DNA of 37,742 bases, from NCBI RefSeq assembly GCF_000243235.1, contig NZ_JH594606.1, positions 1,194,910-1,232,651 of the forward strand. The letters are read 5' to 3'. Shown here piece by piece: positions 33,659 through 37,742 of this stretch. Each line of letters begins with the position of its first letter. Positions within the stretch are counted from its first letter, which is position 1. Under the pieces are notes generated by a model. That model made no database searches. It had not been told where the DNA came from and was given only the letters and a program-made list of their open reading frames with translations. The stretch comes from Gillisia limnaea DSM 15749 (lineage in GTDB: Bacteria; Bacteroidota; Bacteroidia; Flavobacteriales; Flavobacteriaceae). A program made the translations under genes and the position numbers.

Positions 33659-35580
33659 ATCGAGTAGACGGCTCCGCCAGAAACTGACGGAGTGCGCCTC
33701 TCACACCACGGTATCCTTCGACTTCGCTCTGGACAAGCCAAGCGGGTCTCGTATACGGCGGTTCACCAAATCGAAGTTTGCGTTTTGTTTAAATAATCTG
33801 TCATAGGTTTATAGCCTCTTCGCTTCGATCTAGATAGGGTTATTGTAGTGCCTAATATGGGGCTTTGGGATACTGCCCAGCCTCCCATTCGGGTTCTACT
33901 CCAAGCATAAGCCTGTCCTTTTTCTATTCCTAAACGAATCAAATTCTTGCGTTTCCGTTCTGCTTTCTTCCAATGATGCCAAATGCAATATCGCAGTCGG
34001 TTGCGCAACCACTCATCCAGCTTTTTCAGCTTTGTGTAAATGTTTGTTAACCGATAGTTGTTAAGCCATCCTCGGCACACTTGTGTGAGTCGGCTTAAAC
34101 GTTCTGATAAGGATACTGGATTGGTTTTCTTGGTTAAAAGTTTTAGTTTTCGCTTGAATTTTTCCCAACCTCTTTTGCTTACTATAAGTTGATACTGTCC
34201 TTTTACACCTTTCTTATAAATGGGTACAAAGCCATGTCCTAGCAATTCAAAATTTACGGGACGGCGTATGCCACTTTTTGCTCGGTTTATGGGTAGATGT
34301 AATTTTTCTTTGAGAAAAATAGACACCTCATTACCCACTTGCTTTGCTGTTGCTTTCGATCTTGTATAAATACTAAAATCATCTGCATAACGGACATAAC
34401 GAAGACCTTGCTTGCTAAGAAATTTATCTAAAACATCTAATACGATATTAGATAACAACGGACTTAGGGGACTCCCTTGCGGGATGCCTTTTCGCCGTTT
34501 GACTAAGCGCCCTTTTATAAGTATGGGCGCTCGTAACCATTTGCGGATTAATCGCAGAGTTACTGGGCAGTTTACTTTGTTGTAAACCAGTTGTAGTAAT
34601 AGACTGTGATCTACTTCATCAAAGAATCCTTTTAAGTCGATATCTACAATATCTTGGAAGCCATCATTGATGTATTCCTGTGCTTGTAGTACCGCTTTGT
34701 GGATGTTCTTCTTAGGGCGGAAACCATAACTAAATGGCTCAAATTCGTATTCAAATTTGGTCATTAGTATCTGGTTTACTGCCTGTTGTAAACACCTGTC
34801 TACTACGGTGGGGATACCTAAGAGTCGGGATTTACCCTTTTCTTTGGGTATGGGCACTCCTAAAATTGCTTGAGGTATATAGCCATTGGTGTGAATAGAA
34901 GAAACTATTTGATCTCGATTTGCCCGTATATACAGGGCTAATTTTGAGACTGCCATACCATCTACTCCACTCGCTCCGTTATTTTGCATCACTTTGTGCG
35001 CTGCTTTATAAAGGTTACCGGCTTGTAATACTTCTGCAATCATAAATTAAAAAAAAATAATGCTTACTTCTGTTGGCTTAAGATTAGGCTAGCTAAGCCT
35101 CCTAATCGAATTTCAACTTGATTTAATGTTCCGTCCTTCCTACTGTTGTTCCTGATGGGGTATGGTATAAGCAATCCCACCGCTTGTCCGTTTCTAAGTA
35201 GTACTATGACTTCTGCTGACTTCTGTGCTTAACCAACTCGTAGTTGCACAGACCTCCCCAGGTAAGAACATCTTCTTTCACTCAATCCCTGCCGTATCTA
35301 CATACTTACCCTTTTTGTGTTCTTAGGGCGTTACAATGATGTGTTTGCTTACCCAAGTAAATATGCCTCTGTATACGGTTTCTGCTTGGTTTATCCTGAG
35401 CGTAGCCGAAGGGTCAGTACCGAGTTTTGTAGTCTCGCTTTCTTCAGATATAACCTCACGGTTACCACCCTTGCGACTTACTAATGCTTCCAGACGTTAC
35501 TCCAGCGCATAAGGGACTTGCACCCTCTAGATTAATAAACTACTTTTAAGTAGTTTTAAAGATGCCCATACTGGGCACAC
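33659..35580 (-). mobile_element. Group II intron 2 (minus strand), directly upstream of intron 1
   Basis: The 5' end is GTGTGCCCAG (35580 leftward), with 5' exon ...ATATGTTGT belonging to the attC. The 3' end is CTACTCGAT at 33659, directly abutting the first base of intron 1. Domain V arms are ACCGCCGTA (minus; 33754-33762) and TACCGTGGT (33705-33713), enclosing an unusually long 40-nt apex. Domain VI and RNA domains I-IV flank the RT gene (35044-35580 holds the 5' domains). Exact boundaries may shift by 2-3 bases. Confidence 0.75.
33763..35043 (-). CDS. ltrA: Group II intron reverse transcriptase/maturase (intron 2)
   Basis: 426 residues. RT blocks NNGASGVDGMAVSKLALY, RLLGIPTVVDRCLQQAVNQIL, FQDIVDIDLKGFFDEVDHSL, IPQGSPLSPLLSNIVLDVLD and the active site VRYADDFSIY. 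The C-terminal GIIM domain contains CRGWLNNYRL and the WSRTRMGGWAVSQSPILGTT block shared by a widespread Bacteroidota RT lineage distinct from that of intron 1. No endonuclease domain. The TGA stop is immediately adjacent to domain V. It appears intact. Confidence 0.9.
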   Translation of the reverse strand: MIAEVLQAGNLYKAAHKVMQNNGASGVDGMAVSKLALYIRANRDQIVSSIHTNGYIPQAILGVPIPKEKGKSRLLGIPTVVDRCLQQAVNQILMTKFEYEFEPFSYGFRPKKNIHKAVLQAQEYINDGFQDIVDIDLKGFFDEVDHSLLLQLVYNKVNCPVTLRLIRKWLRAPILIKGRLVKRRKGIPQGSPLSPLLSNIVLDVLDKFLSKQGLRYVRYADDFSIYTRSKATAKQVGNEVSIFLKEKLHLPINRAKSGIRRPVNFELLGHGFVPIYKKGVKGQYQLIVSKRGWEKFKRKLKLLTKKTNPVSLSERLSRLTQVCRGWLNNYRLTNIYTKLKKLDEWLRNRLRYCIWHHWKKAERKRKNLIRLGIEKGQAYAWSRTRMGGWAVSQSPILGTTITLSRSKRRGYKPMTDYLNKTQTSIW

Positions 35581-35744
35581 ACAACATATAAAAACAATGC
35601 TTAATTTGTTCTTGAATCGAAACTCCGTGCTTGCTTGCAACGCCTGATTGTCCTGCGGACAATCAAGCTCGCCCGCTCGCACTGTTTTTATACGAGACGT
35701 TGGGGTGCATGTAGATAAAATCGAGATTTAGATAGAAAAAGTAA

Positions 35745-37047
35745 ATGGACAATTACAAAAAAGATAGCTTAACCCTTAAAGGTGCTGTGGCGCTTGGCAC
35801 AGGAGTGATGATTGGAGCAGGTATTTTTGCTCTTTTAGGTCAGGTAGCCGAATTATCTGGAACATGGTTTCCATATATTTTTATTCTCGGTGCCATTATT
35901 TCTGGTTTCAGTGCTTATTCGTATATCAAAGTTTCGAATGCATATCCCTCAGCAGGTGGTATTGCCATGATTTTGATGAAAGCTTACGGTAAAACTACTT
36001 TAACGGCAGCTGCATCAGTATTGATGGCGCTTTCTATGATTATCAATGAAAGCTTGGTGGCCAGAACATTTGGGTCCTATACCCTGCAGCTTTTTGATAT
36101 AACTAACAAGGATTTATGGGTACCCGTGCTGGGAGTAGCTTTATTAATACTTGCTTACATCATTAATGTATCAGGTAATAAAGTGATTGGAAAGACTTCT
36201 CAATTTATGGCCGTTATAAAAATTGTTGGCATCATTGTGTTTGCTATTGGAGGTCTTTGGGCTGCCCAGTTTACTATAAGTGATATTCTACCCGCATCAA
36301 GTGATGTAAATAACTATTCAGCAGCTAGTTATATAGGAGCTATTGCGCTCTCCATATTGGCTTATAAAGGATTTACGACCATTACGAATAGTGGTGGAGA
36401 AATCACCAAACCCCACAAAAAATGTAGGACGATCAATCATTCTTTCATTAATCATTTGCACAGTAGTCTACTTTTTAGTGGCAATTTCAGTGAATTCCAG
36501 TCTAACGATTTCAGAAATAGTAAAAGCAAAGGACTACTCTTTGGCAGAAGCTGCAAGACCTGCTTTTGGTAATTATGGCCTTTATTTCACGGTAGGAATA
36601 GCTATAGTAGCTACAATTTCAGGGGTGATTGCCAGTATTTTTGCTGTGTCTCGTATGACAGCTATGCTTACTGATATGAAGCTTATTCCGCACAGCCATT
36701 TGGGAATGTCAGGAAGCATTCAAAAACATATGCTAATTTATATTGTCGTCATTGCCATAACCCTAACCGTTTTCTTTGACTTATCACGCATTGCCTCAAT
36801 AGGAGCTATTTTTTACTTAGTTATGGATATGATTGTCCATTGGGGGGTGTTTAAACACCTGAGAAAAGAAGTAAAAGCAAATGGAGTGATACTGATATCA
36901 GCATTGTTACTCGATTTAATCGTATTAATCGCTTTTTTATGGATTAAAGCAACTACGGACATTTTCGTAGTCATTATTTCAGCAATTGGAATTATTTTGG
37001 TGTTTGCCGGTGAAAAATGGTTTTTACATTGGAAAGAAAGTGAATAG
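35745..37047 (+). pseudogene. APC-superfamily amino-acid permease, frameshifted, cassette-borne
   Basis: The first frame (35745-36416) carries helices 1-6 with the family opening LKGAVALGTGVMIGAGIFAL and the conserved YPSAGG; the second (to 37047) carries helices 7-12 (SIILSLIICTVVYFLVAISV ... IFAVSRMTAMLTDMKLIPH). They meet at a run of six A (36417-36422). With five A the protein reads GGEITKPHKNVGRSII without a gap, about 433 residues, normal for the family. So one extra base separates it from a working proton- or sodium-driven amino-acid transporter. The cassette start is GTTGGGGTG (35699). This is far longer than the other cassette genes and the only one with an obvious function. Confidence 0.85.
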
Positions 37048-37075
37048 GACGTTTAGATTAAAACACGACACCCCA

Positions 37076-37742
37076 GTCGAGTAGGCAAGGGGAATTTCAC
37101 CCCGAGCCTCTCACAGAACCGTACGTGAACCTCTCGATTCATACGGCTCTTGTTATACAGTCGATAGAGCCTAATATTTAGACCAATTTGTATCCCAGTT
37201 CCCAATGATAGAACAGATTTGGATATGACTTTGTAATAAACCGAAGCCATTTTACGGCTTTGATCTTGCTTCCTTTGAAGCTTTTGTACTTGTTCAATAT
37301 CCATCTGATCATACGATTGTGCAGGTAATAGAACACTGGTTGCAGGCTCCTACGACTTACTTTTCCATAATACTGAATCCAACCACGAATCTTGGGGTTC
37401 AGCAAGTTTGCTAAATCCTTTATCCCACGTTGAGTTTTATTATGGAAAGCAAGTTTACGGAGTTCTCCCGTGATTCGAGCTTTGGACTTTCGGCTCATTT
37501 TACAATCAAACTGAAGGAAGCTTCCGCCCTTTTTCAATCTGAACCTTATCGGCTGAAAACTGAAACCCAAGAAATCGAACTGTACAGGGTACCCTTTGAG
37601 GTCTCTGCCATCCTTTTTACAGTACACTATTTTGGTCTTTTCAGGATGTGCGGGTCAGACCGCATTCTGTCAGACGTTCTTTTAGAACTGCAAGTGTATG
37701 GACAGCCTCCCCATGGCTACTGCAATGCACAATCAAGTCATC
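37076..37742 (-). mobile_element. Second copy of group II intron 1 in another R'' box (cut by the window edge)
   Basis: From 37076 to the edge the sequence repeats 31796-32462 essentially base for base, except for one extra G at 37652-37654. The 3' exon is CACCCCA (37069-37075), the first part of the R'' box expected for the permease cassette (GTTGGGGTG at 35699). The insertion position in R'' is the same as for copy 1. Confidence 0.85.
37178..37742 (-). pseudogene. Group II intron RT, partial and frameshifted second copy
   Basis: The C-terminal part of the RT (from YCKKDGRDLKGYPVQFDFLGF to the end) is identical to the RT of intron 1. Going upstream the frame is lost at GGG (37652-37654), which is GG in copy 1. 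The GIIM maturase region is intact, the RT core lies beyond the window. Either an inactive copy, mobilised by the intact RT in trans, or an assembly indel. Confidence 0.75.

Larger units (their letters stand above)
31788..35707 (+). repeat. attC-like site of a third type, split by two group II introns
   Basis: Left piece: TGTTGCCA (31788-31795), the beginning of R'' (expected TGTTGCCAAC from the cassette start at 31364). Right piece: ACAAC then stem ATATAAAAACAATGC (35586-35600), a GC-rich inner hairpin, GCACTGTTTTTATAC (35679-35693; 13 of 15 paired), GAGAC and R' GTTGGGGTG (35699-35707). Everything between, 31796-35580, is intron. Confidence 0.72.
24155..37742 (+). other. Integron-like gene-cassette array without an integrase (CALIN-like), extends past the window
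   Basis: At least eight cassettes in one orientation, each ORF followed by an attC-like site. The recombination point is G^TT. The cassette starts and the R'' boxes of the same cassettes are reverse complements: GTTGGGCAC (24627)/GTGCCCAAC (25663), GTTGTAAAC (25792)/GTTTACAAC (26809), GTTACCTAC (29149)/GTAGGTAAC (29537), and near-perfect GTTGTAGCGC (27894)/GCGCAACAAC (28546), GTTGGCAACA (31364)/TGTTGCCA+AC (31788), GTTGGGGTG (35699)/CACCCCA (37069). This relation arises when a cassette circularises and is not expected of ordinary dispersed repeats. No tyrosine recombinase is visible; it may lie to the right or be absent. Confidence 0.82.

Noticed and set aside
31898-35043. Retron or DRT-type defence reverse transcriptases
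   Set aside because: Both RTs have GIIM maturase domains and lie within sequences with GTGTG 5' ends and domain V at the 3' end, so they are group II intron proteins.
1-37742. tRNA or rRNA genes
   Set aside because: No cloverleaf with TTCRANY-type arm or rRNA-like stretch was noticed on either strand; a tRNAscan run would settle this.

Overview
The window looks like chromosome of a low-GC Bacteroidota, most likely a marine or soil Flavobacteriaceae. Pointers are SusC/SusD outer-membrane proteins, CTnDOT-type TraE/TraF/TraG and RteC, a DUF6520 peptide, and lipoproteins with short lipoboxes. The genus cannot be fixed by reading alone. Left third (1-10.2 kb): part of a Bacteroidetes integrative/conjugative element, almost all on the minus strand. 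It holds the start of traG, traF and traE, a plus-strand N-acetylmuramoyl-L-alanine amidase, a cargo block (ietA ATPase, ietS subtilisin-like protease and a PD-(D/E)XK-like protein, resembling the IetAS anti-phage/plasmid-stability module), a replication/regulation block (DnaC-like ATPase, winged-helix replication protein, HTH protein) and rteC. ietS carries an in-frame amber codon. Middle (10.2-23 kb): ordinary-looking flavobacterial genes. These are a bifunctional PLP-enzyme/GNAT fusion, a small unknown protein, a PAS-AraC regulator, a MauE/DoxX-like membrane protein, a DUF6520 secreted peptide and, convergent to them, a susC-susD-M16 peptidase operon. Right part (24.15 kb to the end): an integron-like gene-cassette array with no integrase in the window. 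Small plus-strand ORFs, mostly lipoproteins and membrane proteins of unknown function, are separated by attC-like sites: five long sites of about 130 bp, two short ones of about 55 bp, and one of a third type split by introns. At junction after junction the bases just after the recombination point (GTT...) at the start of a cassette are the reverse complement of the R'' box at that cassette's own end (9/9 in three cases, 8-10 of 9-12 in others), and the attC stems covary. This is the signature expected of circularised cassettes. Two cassettes are a nearly identical 473-bp ORF-less unit whose sequence forms several nested perfect helices: a candidate large structured RNA travelling as a cassette. 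Another ORF-less cassette holds about 88-bp-spaced repeats. The array has been invaded by an IS1182-family element exactly at an attC recombination point and by group II introns in the R'' boxes of two attC sites, one of these as two introns head-to-tail. Several genes (traE, the IS transposase, the APC permease, a cassette ORF, one intron RT copy) are broken by one-base changes, mostly in homopolymers, so either many genes here are decaying or the assembly carries uncorrected indels. This should be kept in mind for every pseudogene call.
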